A DNA stretch of 64,000 nt, from assembly GCF_002803075.1 (NCBI RefSeq), contig NZ_NNBK01000012.1:248001-312000 (forward strand), in the 5' to 3' direction. The notes beneath the pieces were generated by a model. The model saw only the letters and a list, made by a program, of their open reading frames with translations. It searched no databases and had not been told where the DNA came from. Position numbers and translations under genes: made by a program. The first letter of the stretch is position 1. The number at the start of each line of letters is the position of its first letter. This document shows, piece after piece, positions 10,407 to 19,268 of this stretch. The stretch comes from Streptomyces sp. CB01373 (GTDB taxonomy: Bacteria > Actinomycetota > Actinomycetes > Streptomycetales > Streptomycetaceae).

Positions 10407-11507
10407 TCAGATGACCCTCAGCCGGACCAGCGCCCCCAGCGTGAGCGCCCCCGGCAGCAGCGGCAGCCAGACGGTGATGATCCGGTAGGCCACCACCACC
10501 GCCGTGACGACCGCGACCGGCCCGCCCGCCGCCACCAGCGCCACGACGAGCGCCGCCTCCACCGAACCGATCCCGCCGGGCGTGGGCACCAGCGCGACCG
10601 CCGTGGTGGCCGCCAGATACGCCAGCGCCATGTGCACGGACGGCACCGGCAGCGCCAGCGCCCGCCCCACCGCGACCAGGGAGACCGCCTGAAGGGCCGG
10701 GAAGGCCAGCGAGCCGCCCCACAGCGCGAGCGCCCGCGCCGGACGCGAGTGCACCGACCGCGCCTCGCTCAGCGCCGTGCGCACGAACGCGGCCACCGCC
10801 ACGCGCAGCCGCCGTACGCACAACGCCACCCCGGTCGCGGCGACCAGGACCCCGCCCACGGTGTACAGCAGCGGACCGGCCATGCCCGAGGGCAACAGGC
10901 CGCCGAGCCGCAGCGCGTCCGGGAACGCGAGCAGCAGCGCGGCGAGCAGGGCCAGCCGGGCGATGCTCTCCGCGAGCATGTACAGCGCGAGCGCGGCGGA
11001 GGACCGGGCCAGGGAGACCCCGCACACCGTCAGGAACCGCAGGTTCACCGCGCTCGCCCCGAGGCCCGTCGGCAGCAGGTGGTTGGCGGCGCCGGCCGCG
11101 AACTGGGTGGCGAGCAGCCGCCGTCTCGGCAACCGCTGCACGACCGCGCCCTGCCGGGTCACGGCCGCCGCGACCCAGGTCAGGCAGGTCGTGCCGACCG
11201 CGGCCAGCAGCCACGGCCACTCGGCGGTGCGCAGGTGCGCGAAGCCCTCGGCCAGCACCGACCGGTGCCGCACCGCGGCCACCGCCACCAGCAGCACCGG
11301 CAGCAGGCACAGCACCTGGCGCACGGGCAGGCGCCGCGGAAGCCTTCCTGGCCGCGGATCGGGGAGTTCGACCGCTGTCGCATCCGGGGTCACATCCGGA
11401 GAGGTTCCCCCCGCCGCGTCAACGCCGGGTGGCGGAACCGAGGACGGCGCCTTACGAGCGGGAAGCGGGTGGGCAGGCGGAGTCGCCGGAGCCTTCGGGG
11501 TGCGCAC
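10407..11507 (-). CDS. lysylphosphatidylglycerol-synthase-type TM protein (UPF0104/DUF6044-like flippase domain)
   Basis: 366 aa with about 8 hydrophobic segments after a 60-residue Pro-rich cytoplasmic N-terminus. Segments such as ATQFAAGAANHLLPTGLG and ALVPTPGGIGSVEAALV match the membrane-only flippase half of MprF/AglD-like proteins. The aminoacyl-transferase half is missing, so a transport or flippase role for a lipid or polyprenyl-linked compound is inferred. GTG 11507 follows TTGAGG. It is divergent from the ABC transporter, sharing a 39-bp intergenic region that contains a SoxR-type dyad. Confidence 0.75.
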   Translation of the reverse strand: MRTPKAPATPPAHPLPARKAPSSVPPPGVDAAGGTSPDVTPDATAVELPDPRPGRLPRRLPVRQVLCLLPVLLVAVAAVRHRSVLAEGFAHLRTAEWPWLLAAVGTTCLTWVAAAVTRQGAVVQRLPRRRLLATQFAAGAANHLLPTGLGASAVNLRFLTVCGVSLARSSAALALYMLAESIARLALLAALLLAFPDALRLGGLLPSGMAGPLLYTVGGVLVAATGVALCVRRLRVAVAAFVRTALSEARSVHSRPARALALWGGSLAFPALQAVSLVAVGRALALPVPSVHMALAYLAATTAVALVPTPGGIGSVEAALVVALVAAGGPVAVVTAVVVAYRIITVWLPLLPGALTLGALVRLRVI

Positions 11508-11508
11508 A

Positions 11509-11546
11509 TTGACCTCAACGAAGCTTGAGGTTCTAGGTTCTCCTCC
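11509..11546 (+). promoter_or_regulatory. SoxR/MerR-type promoter with 19-bp spacer; leaderless start
   Basis: A perfect dyad, ACCTCAA (11512-11518) and TTGAGGT (11525-11531), lies between a TTGACC -35 (11509) and a TAGGTT -10 (11534-11539). The spacer is 19 bp, the overlong spacing typical of MerR-family control, and the CCTCAA/TTGAGG arms match the SoxR box. The -10 ends only 7 bases before the ATG at 11547 and no ribosome site is present, so the mRNA is probably leaderless. Confidence 0.75.
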
Positions 11547-13490
11547 ATGAGCATGGAGACCACCGCCTGGACGCAGCTGCACAGCGTCATGACCGCCCAG
11601 CAGGAGCGGCGCCCGCTCGCCCTTGCGACGCTGCGCCGCATCGGCGCGTTCGCCCGCCCCCACCGCCGCCGTATCGCGCGGTTCGTCGCCCTCGGGGTGG
11701 TGACCGCGCTGCTCGCGGTGGCGACCCCGGTGCTCGCCGGACGCGTCGTCGACGTGATCGTGTCCCGCGGCGACCAGGGCACGGTCGTACGCCTGGCCCT
11801 GCTCATCGCCCTGATCGCGGTGGCCGAGGCGGCGTTCGGCATCCTCGGCAGACGTCTGTCGGCCACGCTCGGCGAGGGACTCATCCTCGATCTGCGCACC
11901 GCGGTGTTCGACCACGTCCAGCGCATGCCGGTGGCGTTCTTCACGCGCACGCGTACCGGAGCACTCGTCTCCCGGCTAAACAACGACGTCATTGGCGCCC
12001 AGCGGGCCTTCAGCAACACCCTCTCGGGGGTCGTCAGCAACGTGGTCACGCTGCTGCTCACCCTCGCCGTGATGCTCACCCTGTCCTGGCAGATCACCCT
12101 GCTCGCCCTCGTGCTCCTCCCGGTGTTCGTGGTGCCGGCCCGGCGGATGGGCAGCCGCATGGCGCGTATGCAGCGGGAGGCCGCCACGCTGAACGCGGCG
12201 ATGGGCACCCGGATGACCGAGCGCTTCTCCGCCCCCGGCGCCACCCTGGTCAAGCTCTTCGGCCGCCCCGAGCAGGAGTCGGAGGAGTTCGCGGCCCGCG
12301 CCGGCCGCGTACGGGACATCGGCATCCGTACGGCGACGGCGCAGTCCGCCTTCATCACCGCGCTCACCCTGGTGTCCTCGCTGGCGCTGGCCCTGGTCTA
12401 CGGCCTCGGCGGGTACTTCGCCCTGCGCGGCACCCTGGAGCCGGGCGCTGTCGTGTCGCTCGCCCTGCTGCTGACCCGCCTGTACGCGCCGCTCACCGCG
12501 CTCGCCGGGGCACGCGTGGAGGTGATGAGCGCTCTGGTCAGCTTCGAACGGGTCTTCGAGGTGCTCGACCTCAAGCCGCTGATCGAGGAGAAGCCGGACG
12601 CCCGCGAGGTGCCCGGGGGACCCCTCGCCGTGGAGTTCGACGGCGTCCGCTTCGGCTACCCCTCTGCCGGCAAGGTCTCCCTCGCCTCCCTCGAGGAGGT
12701 CGCCGCCCTCGACAACCGAGACGGCTCCGAGGTCCTGCACGGCGTCTCCTTCCGCGCCGAGGCCGGCCAGACCGTCGCCCTCGTCGGCTCCTCCGGCGCC
12801 GGCAAGTCGACGATCGCGCAACTGCTGCCGCGTCTGTACGACGCCGACGAGGGTGCCGTGCGCATCGGCGGCGTCGACGTACGCGACCTGACCTCCGCGT
12901 CCCTGCGGGCCACCCTCGGCATGGTCACCCAGGACGGCCACCTCTTCCACGACTCCGTACGCGCCAACCTCCTGCTGGCCCGCCCCGCGGCGACCGACGC
13001 GGAACTGTGGGACGCCCTGCGCCGGGCCCGCCTCGACGACCTCGTACGCTCCCTGCCCGACGGCCTCGACACGGTCGTCGGCGAGCGCGGCTACCGCCTG
13101 TCCGGCGGCGAGCGCCAGCGGATGACCATCGCCCGGCTGCTGCTGGCCCGCCAGCGGGTCGTCATCCTCGACGAAGCCACCGCCCACCTCGACAACACCT
13201 CGGAGGCCGCCGTCCAGGAGGCCCTGGCCGAGGCCCTGGCGGGCCGGACCGCGGTGGTGATCGCCCACCGGCTGTCCACGGTGCGGGCCGCCGACCTCAT
13301 CCTGGTCGTCGAGGGCGGACTGATCGTCGAACGCGGCACCCACGACGAACTCCTGGCGGCGGAGGGCCGCTACGCGGAGCTGTACCGGACGCAGTACGAG
13401 CAGCGGGCGGAGGAGTCGCGGGAGGCGCGGGAGGCGGTGGAGACGCTGGACGCGCCGGGGATCGCGGTGGCCGGGGAGGCGGTGGCGTAG
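11547..13490 (+). CDS. ABC exporter, fused membrane and ATPase domains
   Basis: 647-aa half-transporter. Six membrane helices occupy about residues 45-330. The ATPase domain has Walker A GSSGAGKST (about 415), signature LSGGERQR (about 518), Walker B VVILDEATAHLD and the H-loop IAHRLSTV. It should export a hydrophobic compound as a homodimer or with a partner. The promoter carries a SoxR-type dyad, so induction by redox-active metabolites is likely. From memory, S. coelicolor SCO7008, a SoxR target near icd (SCO7000), is an ABC transporter, and this may be its counterpart. A short acidic stretch ends the protein. Confidence 0.93.
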   Translation: MSMETTAWTQLHSVMTAQQERRPLALATLRRIGAFARPHRRRIARFVALGVVTALLAVATPVLAGRVVDVIVSRGDQGTVVRLALLIALIAVAEAAFGILGRRLSATLGEGLILDLRTAVFDHVQRMPVAFFTRTRTGALVSRLNNDVIGAQRAFSNTLSGVVSNVVTLLLTLAVMLTLSWQITLLALVLLPVFVVPARRMGSRMARMQREAATLNAAMGTRMTERFSAPGATLVKLFGRPEQESEEFAARAGRVRDIGIRTATAQSAFITALTLVSSLALALVYGLGGYFALRGTLEPGAVVSLALLLTRLYAPLTALAGARVEVMSALVSFERVFEVLDLKPLIEEKPDAREVPGGPLAVEFDGVRFGYPSAGKVSLASLEEVAALDNRDGSEVLHGVSFRAEAGQTVALVGSSGAGKSTIAQLLPRLYDADEGAVRIGGVDVRDLTSASLRATLGMVTQDGHLFHDSVRANLLLARPAATDAELWDALRRARLDDLVRSLPDGLDTVVGERGYRLSGGERQRMTIARLLLARQRVVILDEATAHLDNTSEAAVQEALAEALAGRTAVVIAHRLSTVRAADLILVVEGGLIVERGTHDELLAAEGRYAELYRTQYEQRAEESREAREAVETLDAPGIAVAGEAVA

Positions 13491-13500
13491 GCGACACCGC

Positions 13501-14145
13501 TCAGGGGGAGGGCGGCTGCCGGGTGCGCCGTGCACGCAGTACCTGCACCAGCAGAGGCACGAGGGAGAGCGCGACGAGCACGGCGACCATGACCAGGACG
13601 TAGTCACCGATGCGCGGAACCGATGCCCCCAGGCCGTATCCGGCCAGCACCAGGCTCTGGGACCAGAGCACGCCTCCGACGGTCGCCCAGAGCGTGAAGG
13701 TCCGCGTGGGCACGCCGAGCGCCCCGGCCGCGGGATGCAGGACGGTCCGCAGCATGGGGATGAAGCGGCCGATCACCAGCGCCTTGCCCTGCCCGTAGCG
13801 GGTCAGGAGTGCCTGCGCCCGCGCGGCCCGTTCCTTCAGCCGCCGGTTGGAGGTGCGGGCCAGCAGTGCCCGCCCGCCCCGCCGCCCGAGCAGGAACCCC
13901 ACCTGCCCGCCCGCCACCGCGCCCACGGCACCGCACACGAGCACCTGCCACAGAGCCATCCGTGGCGCCTGGGCGTCGGTCTGCGCGCACAGCACACCGG
14001 CCGGGATCAGCATCGTGTCACCGGGAAGGAAGAAGCCGACCACGACCAGACCCGACTCGGCGAAGGTCACGACCAGAACCCCCAGCGCACCGAAGGCGGC
14101 CAGCACCGAGGCGCTGTCCGTCGGGTTGACGGCGAACACCGTCAT
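13501..14145 (-). CDS. DedA family membrane protein
   Basis: 214 aa. DedA marks are FAESGLVVVGFFLPGDTMLIPAG in helix 1 and the conserved re-entrant segment with IGRFIPMLRTVLHPAAGAL, plus about 5 hydrophobic stretches. DedA proteins are proposed lipid-carrier flippases needed for envelope integrity. ATG 14145 has GAGG upstream and was preferred over earlier in-frame codons. It is convergent with the ABC exporter, whose stop is only 10 bases away. Confidence 0.9.
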   Translation of the reverse strand: MTVFAVNPTDSASVLAAFGALGVLVVTFAESGLVVVGFFLPGDTMLIPAGVLCAQTDAQAPRMALWQVLVCGAVGAVAGGQVGFLLGRRGGRALLARTSNRRLKERAARAQALLTRYGQGKALVIGRFIPMLRTVLHPAAGALGVPTRTFTLWATVGGVLWSQSLVLAGYGLGASVPRIGDYVLVMVAVLVALSLVPLLVQVLRARRTRQPPSP

Positions 14146-14213
14146 CGCCTCATGGCCCTCCTCACGTGGCCCACTGCTCCATGATGGACGCGGCTCGACG
14201 CATACCGCCTTTC

Positions 14214-14290
14214 GGCGGGCATGCGCATGCGGGAAGGCCGAGATCTCCCAGGGAATGCTGTTGGCCGCGCGAACCCGGCGGAGAGGCACC
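14214..14290 (+). pseudogene. remnant of a second copy of the downstream membrane protein gene
   Basis: 14233-14263 matches 14969-14999 near the 3' end of the next gene at 29 of 31 bases. In the same frame it encodes KAEISQGMLLAARTRR, beside the intact gene's KVEISQGMLVLRKPGKK. Similarity fades on both sides, and no start or full reading frame remains. The simplest reading is a decayed tandem duplicate of the 14367 gene. Confidence 0.55.
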
Positions 14291-14366
14291 CCGACATGTA
14301 CAAGCGTCGGTCCCGGCCGCACAATGATCGCCGAATCTTTGATCACTACGGCGAGGAGCACGGCTC

Positions 14367-15122
14367 ATGGCAGGACCCACCGCTCAGCAGGACCCCGGGC
14401 AGGCAACAGCCCATCACACGGCGCTCCCGGGGACCGAAGGGCTTGGGCAGCTGCGGGAGACATTTCTGCCGAAGCGCATCAGCGCAGTGCGGATAGCCGG
14501 CACGCTGGTCATGGGGATCGTCGCCCTGGTCCTTCCCCCCTTGGGCGTCTACTTCTTCTGGCTCGCCTTCAGGACGCCCAACCTCTCGCGCAAGCAGGCC
14601 GCCCGCCGACTGCACCTCTTCGAGCACGGCCTGGCCGAGGTGGGAGGGAACGGCGAGGTCTCCGTCTTCCGCTGGGACTCGCTGACTGCGCTCCAGGAGA
14701 TAACCGAGCGGTACGCGAACGGCGTCTACGTCGGGACCACCTACGTCTACACGCTCCACCGCGAGGACGGTACGAAGCTCAAGTTGACCGAGTTCTACGC
14801 CGAGCCCGAGCGCTGGGGCCCGGCGCTCCAGCAGGAGATCACCCGGACGCAGCTGCCCGGACTGCTCACCGGGCTGGAGCAGGGCCGGACCCTGACCTAC
14901 GGGACCGTCTCGGTGAACCAGAGCGGTGTGGCCACGCCGAAGGGCAGCCTGACCTGGGCGGAGATCGAGAAGGTCGAGATCTCCCAGGGAATGCTGGTGC
15001 TGCGCAAGCCCGGCAAGAAGCTGCCCTGGGCCCAGGTGCAGGTCAAGAGGATCCCGAACCTCTTCCTCCTCCTCGCCCTCATCGACCACCTGCGCTACGG
15101 CGACCTGCACCAGAACACCTGA
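14367..15122 (+). CDS. membrane-anchored hypothetical protein (DUF6585-like)
   Basis: 251 aa. Residues about 40-70 form one long hydrophobic helical hairpin (IAGTLVMGIVALVLPPLGVY). Two soluble beta-rich repeats follow, each with a strand pattern ending in E-I-T or E-I-S (WDSLTALQEITERYANG and WAEIEKVEISQGMLVL), resembling pleckstrin-like halves. I believe this is the DUF6585 family; no enzymatic role is known to me. The start has GGAG before the ATG. A decayed fragment of the same gene lies just upstream. Confidence 0.65.
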   Translation: MAGPTAQQDPGQATAHHTALPGTEGLGQLRETFLPKRISAVRIAGTLVMGIVALVLPPLGVYFFWLAFRTPNLSRKQAARRLHLFEHGLAEVGGNGEVSVFRWDSLTALQEITERYANGVYVGTTYVYTLHREDGTKLKLTEFYAEPERWGPALQQEITRTQLPGLLTGLEQGRTLTYGTVSVNQSGVATPKGSLTWAEIEKVEISQGMLVLRKPGKKLPWAQVQVKRIPNLFLLLALIDHLRYGDLHQNT

Positions 15123-15140
15123 CCACCAGAACACGAACAA

Positions 15141-15171
15141 CGCCCGGGGGTCACTCAAGGCAGGCCCGGGC
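15141..15171 (+). terminator. GC-rich hairpin after the DUF6585-like gene
   Basis: GCCCGGG and CCCGGGC arms flank a loop of about 16 bases, 20 bases after the stop codon. There is no T-tract, so it may end transcription only partly or act in RNA stability. Confidence 0.45.
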
Positions 15172-15257
15172 GCTGTGCGGCAGCGGGCAGAGGCTCAAGA
15201 TGCCTCGCGGCGGGCTTGCGATACGGTGCGGCTCCGCGTGACGACCTGTGGGGGACC

Positions 15258-15671
15258 GTGAACTTCCTGATCAACCGTGTCGCTCGTTGCGTGACCGCGG
15301 TTCTTCTGAGTCCGGCGGTCCTCTGCCTTGCAGGCTGCAACCTGGATCCGACCGACCCCGAGAACGTCGCCCCGATCGCCCTGACGAATGACACGTCCGA
15401 AGACATGCACGTCTTCTGGTGCGCCGGCGATGAGGACAACGCGTGCACAGAGCAGCACAGCCTGGGAGTCATCGCCGCGGGGAGCACTCGTCACGTACAG
15501 ATTTCGTCCTACGAAGTGCTACTGCGGATCAAGTCGGCCTCAGCGCCGGGAAGGTACGTCTGTGAAGATGACGCCGAGGGTAGCCGGATAGCCCTGAGCT
15601 CGTCGTATCCCTCGGTGAAGTCCGCGTACGACCACTGCGCCGACGGGGCGTCTCCGAGCACGACGGGCTGA
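15258..15671 (+). CDS. small lipoprotein, function unknown
   Basis: 137 aa. It begins with a basic N-terminus, a hydrophobic helix and a lipobox LAGC with the lipidated Cys at residue 27, so it should be anchored to the outer face of the membrane. The mature part contains several Cys residues (CAGDEDNAC, YVCEDD, YDHC) that may form disulfides. GTG 15258 was chosen because GGGGGA lies just upstream; earlier in-frame codons would bury the signal peptide. I do not recognise the family. Confidence 0.65.
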   Translation: MNFLINRVARCVTAVLLSPAVLCLAGCNLDPTDPENVAPIALTNDTSEDMHVFWCAGDEDNACTEQHSLGVIAAGSTRHVQISSYEVLLRIKSASAPGRYVCEDDAEGSRIALSSSYPSVKSAYDHCADGASPSTTG

Positions 15672-15718
15672 GCGTCACACGTCGCCGGATCGCGCGCCGC
15701 GCAGGCACCGAGTCATGG

Positions 15719-16195
15719 TCAAGATCTGGGGATCGGGTCGCTCCGAGGTGGTCGGCTGGACATCCTGATCTTGATGTTGTTCTCGCCGTGCCGGGTGACT
15801 TCGTGCAGGCCCATGCGCTGGTAGAGGGCATGGGCCCGCTGGTTGACCGCGAGGACGTCCAAGGTGAGGTCCTGGCCTTGCCTGCGGGCTTGCCGCAGGA
15901 GGGTGCGGATGAGCCGACTGCCGATGCCGCGCCCCTGGTGGTCGGGGTGGAGTTCGATCCGGGCAAGGTAGATCTCCACGGGCCGGTGCTCGATGTGGAG
16001 CATGCCGGCGTCAGCGCCGTCGACGGTGATGATCTGCCATCGGCTGGGGCTGAACGCGCGGGTGTGGAAGCAGCGTTGGGCGTGTTCGTCCCAGCCCCAG
16101 ATCTGGGTGATGTGGGCGCCCATGGCGGCCTTGTGCAGCTGGAAGCAGTACTCGCCGTCGGCGGCGGTGGCCGGCCGCAGTCCGATGGCGGTCAT
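15719..16195 (-). CDS. GNAT family N-acetyltransferase
   Basis: 158 aa. The acetyl-CoA binding motif is clear: IELHPDHQGRGIGSRLIRTLL (Q/R-x-x-G-x-G/A). The late AVNQRAHALYQRMGLHEVTR is the usual motif B. The acceptor cannot be predicted. ATG 16195 follows AGGAGCGGG. The next gene upstream on the same strand is another GNAT, 88 bp away, so the two may be co-transcribed. Confidence 0.88.
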   Translation of the reverse strand: MTAIGLRPATAADGEYCFQLHKAAMGAHITQIWGWDEHAQRCFHTRAFSPSRWQIITVDGADAGMLHIEHRPVEIYLARIELHPDHQGRGIGSRLIRTLLRQARRQGQDLTLDVLAVNQRAHALYQRMGLHEVTRHGENNIKIRMSSRPPRSDPIPRS

Positions 16196-16283
16196 GCCAC
16201 CCGCTCCTGGGATCGCTCGACGAGCTGACCGCGTTCGAACCGGGCGCCGGCACGGACGAGTCGTGCTCGACGGCTCGGCCGGT

Positions 16284-16817
16284 TCATGCCTGGAACTCGC
16301 TGAGGTCGATGGCGTGAACGCGCAGCGCGTAGCCGTACACCGGGTGTGCCGTCTCCCGCTCGGGCGCCATGCCGAGCTTGCGGATGACGTTCTCGGAGGC
16401 GTTGTCACCCACCCGGTTGATGCTGATGACACGGTCCAGGCCGCGGTCCTGGAGCGCGAACTCCAGTGTGGCGTGGGCGGCTTCGGACGCGTATCCCTGG
16501 CCCCAGAACTGTGAGCCGATCCGCCAGCTGATCGCCACGGCGGGCATCACCTCCGGCAGGAACTCGGGCACGGACAGTCCTGTGAAGCCGATCAGTTCGC
16601 CCGAGCCCAGCAGCTCGACGGCGAAGAGTCCGAAGCCCTCCTCGTCCCACTCCTCCTCCCACCGCTCGATGTCCTCGGCCGTGTGGTCCAGGTCGCGCAC
16701 CGAGCCGTCGTCGATCCAGTGCATGACCCGTGGGTCCGCGTTGATGTCCGCCATCGGCGCGAGGTCGTCGTCGTGCCAGGTACGGAGGAGGAGGCGGGGT
16801 GTGAGGATCTCGGTCAT
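16284..16817 (-). CDS. GNAT family N-acetyltransferase (RimJ/RimL type)
   Basis: 177 aa beginning MTEILTPRLLLRTWHDDDLA, the typical start of RimJ/RimL-like enzymes. The acetyl-CoA site is around SQFWGQGYASEAAHATLEFAL, and NRVGDNASENVIRKLGM is the family's asparagine-rich motif. It acetylates an amine on a protein or small molecule; the substrate is unknown. Confidence 0.88.
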   Translation of the reverse strand: MTEILTPRLLLRTWHDDDLAPMADINADPRVMHWIDDGSVRDLDHTAEDIERWEEEWDEEGFGLFAVELLGSGELIGFTGLSVPEFLPEVMPAVAISWRIGSQFWGQGYASEAAHATLEFALQDRGLDRVISINRVGDNASENVIRKLGMAPERETAHPVYGYALRVHAIDLSEFQA

Positions 16818-16912
16818 GCGCCCATCCTGCCGAACACAGGGGCCTCATCCGTAATCCGGCGCTCGCCTGCGCCGCCGCTGCGGAACCACAAGGCGTCAAG
16901 CCGTCTGCCCCC

Positions 16913-16968
16913 GCCCGAAGGCTGCCCTCGACCCGGCACGAGGGCCGGGACGAGGGCAGCGTTCGGGC
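16913..16968 (-). terminator. long hairpin downstream of the acyl-CoA ligase gene
   Basis: Two 18-base arms (16913-16930 and 16951-16968) pair with a single mismatch around a 20-base centre, 18 bases past the stop at 16986. There is no T-tract; a GC-rich actinomycete-type terminator is likely. Confidence 0.7.
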
Positions 16969-16985
16969 GGGACTGTCGGGTGGTC

Positions 16986-18545
16986 CTACGCGCGGGTCCT
17001 CAGCAGGCTCGCGCGGAGAGCCTTCTTGTCGGTCTTGCCGACGGTCGTCCGGGGCAGGGAGTCGGCGATCGAGTAGGAGGCAGGAGCGTAGAGGTCTCCA
17101 AGGGCGTCGACGATCTCGCGCGTCAGCTCGGAAAGGTCCGGGACGTCGGCAGGGCCCTGGGGCACCAGGACGACATGCACGGTCTCCGTGTCGTCGTCGC
17201 CGGGCAGACCGATGGCCGCGGCCTCCTTGATGGCGGGCTGTGCGGTGAGGAAGTCGTCGAGCAGACGGGAGTAGACGTTGTCGGCGGTGCGGCCCGTCAC
17301 GATGATGTCCCGCGCCCGGTCGACCAGGTACAGATAGCCGTCCTCGTCCTTGCGCCCGAGGTCTCCACTGCGGAACCAGCCCTCGCCGTCGAGCACCTCC
17401 GCGGTGCGTTCCGGGTCGTTCCAGTAGCCCTCCATGACCATGGGGCTACGCACATACAGCTCGCCGACTTCTCCTACGGCCACCGGCTTGCCCTCGTCGT
17501 CCCGCAGCTCCACTTCGACTCCCGGCGCTGGACGCCCGCAGCTGGTCAAGGACTCGGGCCGCTGGAGATCGTGTTCCTGCGGGGGCAGCTCGGTGACCAG
17601 TCCGTTCTCGGATGCTCCGTAGATCTGGTGCAGGACCGGACCGAAGCGTTCGATTGCCTGCCTCAGACGTGCGGGGGAAGCGGCGGCACCGGTGTAGTGG
17701 AGGGTCGACAGCGCCGGGAAACGGCCCGCGTGGCAGTCCGGATGGTCAAGCAGCTCGTACAGCATGGGCGTCACCATCACCATCCTGGTGACGCGCTCGC
17801 CGGCCATCGCGGACAGGGCCGTGCCGGCATCGAACGTCCTCAGCAGCACGATGGTGTGGCCGCTCAGGACGCCCAGCAGGAAGGCGCCGTGGCCGCTGGT
17901 GTGTGTCACCAGCGTGCATATCAGCAACGCGGTGTCGACCGAGGCGTCGGCAGCGTACGCGCTCGAAGCCTGCACATAGATGTCGTAGTAGCCGCTGCGG
18001 TGGACGACCAGCTTGGGCAGTCCGGTGGTACCACCCGTGTAGAGAAGCGTCGCGATGTGGCGGCCGTCGGCAGCCTCGCCGGGCGAGCAGCCTGCGATGT
18101 CGGACGCTGCCGCCAGGAAGTCGGCCGCACTCGAGGATGCGCCGACGCTGAAGACATGCGGAATGTCGATCCGGCCGGCGATCCGCTGGGTCCGCTCCTC
18201 GAAGACCGGGTCGAACAGGAGCATCTTGACGTCAGCGCGCTGGATCAGCGCTTCAAGTTCGCCGTTGCCGGGCTCCGGCGGAACGAAGACCAGTCGACAG
18301 CCTGAGAAATGAATGGCCAGCTGGAGCAGCAGCGCTTCCGGACTGTTCTCCACGAACAGCGCTACTCCGTCTCCCTCCACCAGACCGCTGCCCCGTAAGG
18401 CCGCGGCGAAGCGCAGGACCGTGCTGACGGCCTCGTCGCCGCTGATCCGCCGTTCCCCCGCGACGATCGCGTCACGACCGCCTCTCTCCGAGAGCCGTTG
18501 CAAGACCGAGACGGTGTAGTTCCCGCTGGAAGTGACCGTGTTCAT
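16986..18545 (-). CDS. acyl-CoA ligase / AMP-dependent synthetase
   Basis: 519 aa of the ANL superfamily. The AMP-binding loop is LLYTGGTTGLPKLV, with later motifs QIYGASENG (A5-like), GWFRSGDLGRKDEDGYLYLVDR (A7/A8) and the catalytic lysine in LPRTTVGKTDKKALR. It adenylates a carboxylic acid and probably passes it to CoA. No carrier-protein domain is attached. It stands alone between a terminator and a gene-poor stretch, so its substrate is unknown. ATG 18545 follows AAGGA. Confidence 0.88.
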   Translation of the reverse strand: MNTVTSSGNYTVSVLQRLSERGGRDAIVAGERRISGDEAVSTVLRFAAALRGSGLVEGDGVALFVENSPEALLLQLAIHFSGCRLVFVPPEPGNGELEALIQRADVKMLLFDPVFEERTQRIAGRIDIPHVFSVGASSSAADFLAAASDIAGCSPGEAADGRHIATLLYTGGTTGLPKLVVHRSGYYDIYVQASSAYAADASVDTALLICTLVTHTSGHGAFLLGVLSGHTIVLLRTFDAGTALSAMAGERVTRMVMVTPMLYELLDHPDCHAGRFPALSTLHYTGAAASPARLRQAIERFGPVLHQIYGASENGLVTELPPQEHDLQRPESLTSCGRPAPGVEVELRDDEGKPVAVGEVGELYVRSPMVMEGYWNDPERTAEVLDGEGWFRSGDLGRKDEDGYLYLVDRARDIIVTGRTADNVYSRLLDDFLTAQPAIKEAAAIGLPGDDDTETVHVVLVPQGPADVPDLSELTREIVDALGDLYAPASYSIADSLPRTTVGKTDKKALRASLLRTRA

Positions 18546-19037
18546 GATCCTTCTTCGTGCTTGAGTGTGCCTCCCGGGGGACGACCCCGGGCGCTTCCTG
18601 ATCACTCGTCATCAACGGTGCGGGGGCGGCGAAAAGTTCACCGGGAAGCGGCGGGGACTCGTTCTCACCACTCGGTAGCACAAGAAGTATGAGTGCATCA
18701 TTCGAATCTGGTGCCGGGGTATCAAGAGACCAGGGGCTTGTTTGTTGTCTGGACCAGTGGGCGGGTGGCGCACCACAACCACACCATTACGCAACGCGGG
18801 TATCACGCGATCGCGACGAGTCAGGCGCGGAGGTCGCTCCGGAACGCGCAGGCCGCCATGATCTCCGGCTTCGTCCTGCTCGTCGTGGTCGTGGTCGGGG
18901 CCTGCCGGCGAAGACCACAGCGGGATGCATCGTGGCTGGCGGCGTTTTGTCGGGTTGCTGCCGTTTCTGGTGCGCATCTGGACCATCAGGGTGATGCTGA
19001 AAAGAGAACGTCCGATCCGATATCAACAGGAGATCCA
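18546..19037. other. 492-bp stretch without a supportable gene
   Basis: Open frames exist on both strands, but none has a ribosome site, a coherent product or strong codon bias; base composition is less GC-rich than its flanks. DUF397 genes normally follow an HTH (DUF5753) gene; here that partner is missing, so this may be where it was lost. Confidence 0.5.
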
Positions 19038-19268
19038 ATGGTGGACGCAGCAAAGGTTGACCTGTACGCAATGGACCTGACTGATGTGCACTGGGTCAGG
19101 AGCAGCTACACCAACAGGTGGACAAAGACGTGTGTGGAGGTCGCAGACCTCGGCGACGGAGCGGTTGCGGTCCGTGATTCAAACAACACGGAACTGCCGC
19201 CGCTGCGATTCACCGCAGAGGAGTGGGCGGCGTTCCAGCGGGGCGTGCGTGACGGCGAATTCGGCTAG
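19038..19268 (+). CDS. DUF397 domain protein (orphan)
   Basis: 76 aa with the DUF397 signature: VHWVRSSYTNRWTKTCVEVADL, then AVAVRDSNNTELPPLRFTAEEW. DUF397 proteins are small Streptomyces proteins found next to HTH/DUF5753 regulators and are thought to act as partner or antagonist. AGGAG precedes the ATG. No regulator gene is adjacent, unlike the intact pair at 22884-23887. Confidence 0.85.
   Translation: MVDAAKVDLYAMDLTDVHWVRSSYTNRWTKTCVEVADLGDGAVAVRDSNNTELPPLRFTAEEWAAFQRGVRDGEFG

Noticed and set aside
18693..19037. N-terminal extension of the DUF397 frame
   Set aside because: AGGAG and ATG at 19038 define the DUF397 start, and the upstream residues have no DUF397 or HTH features.
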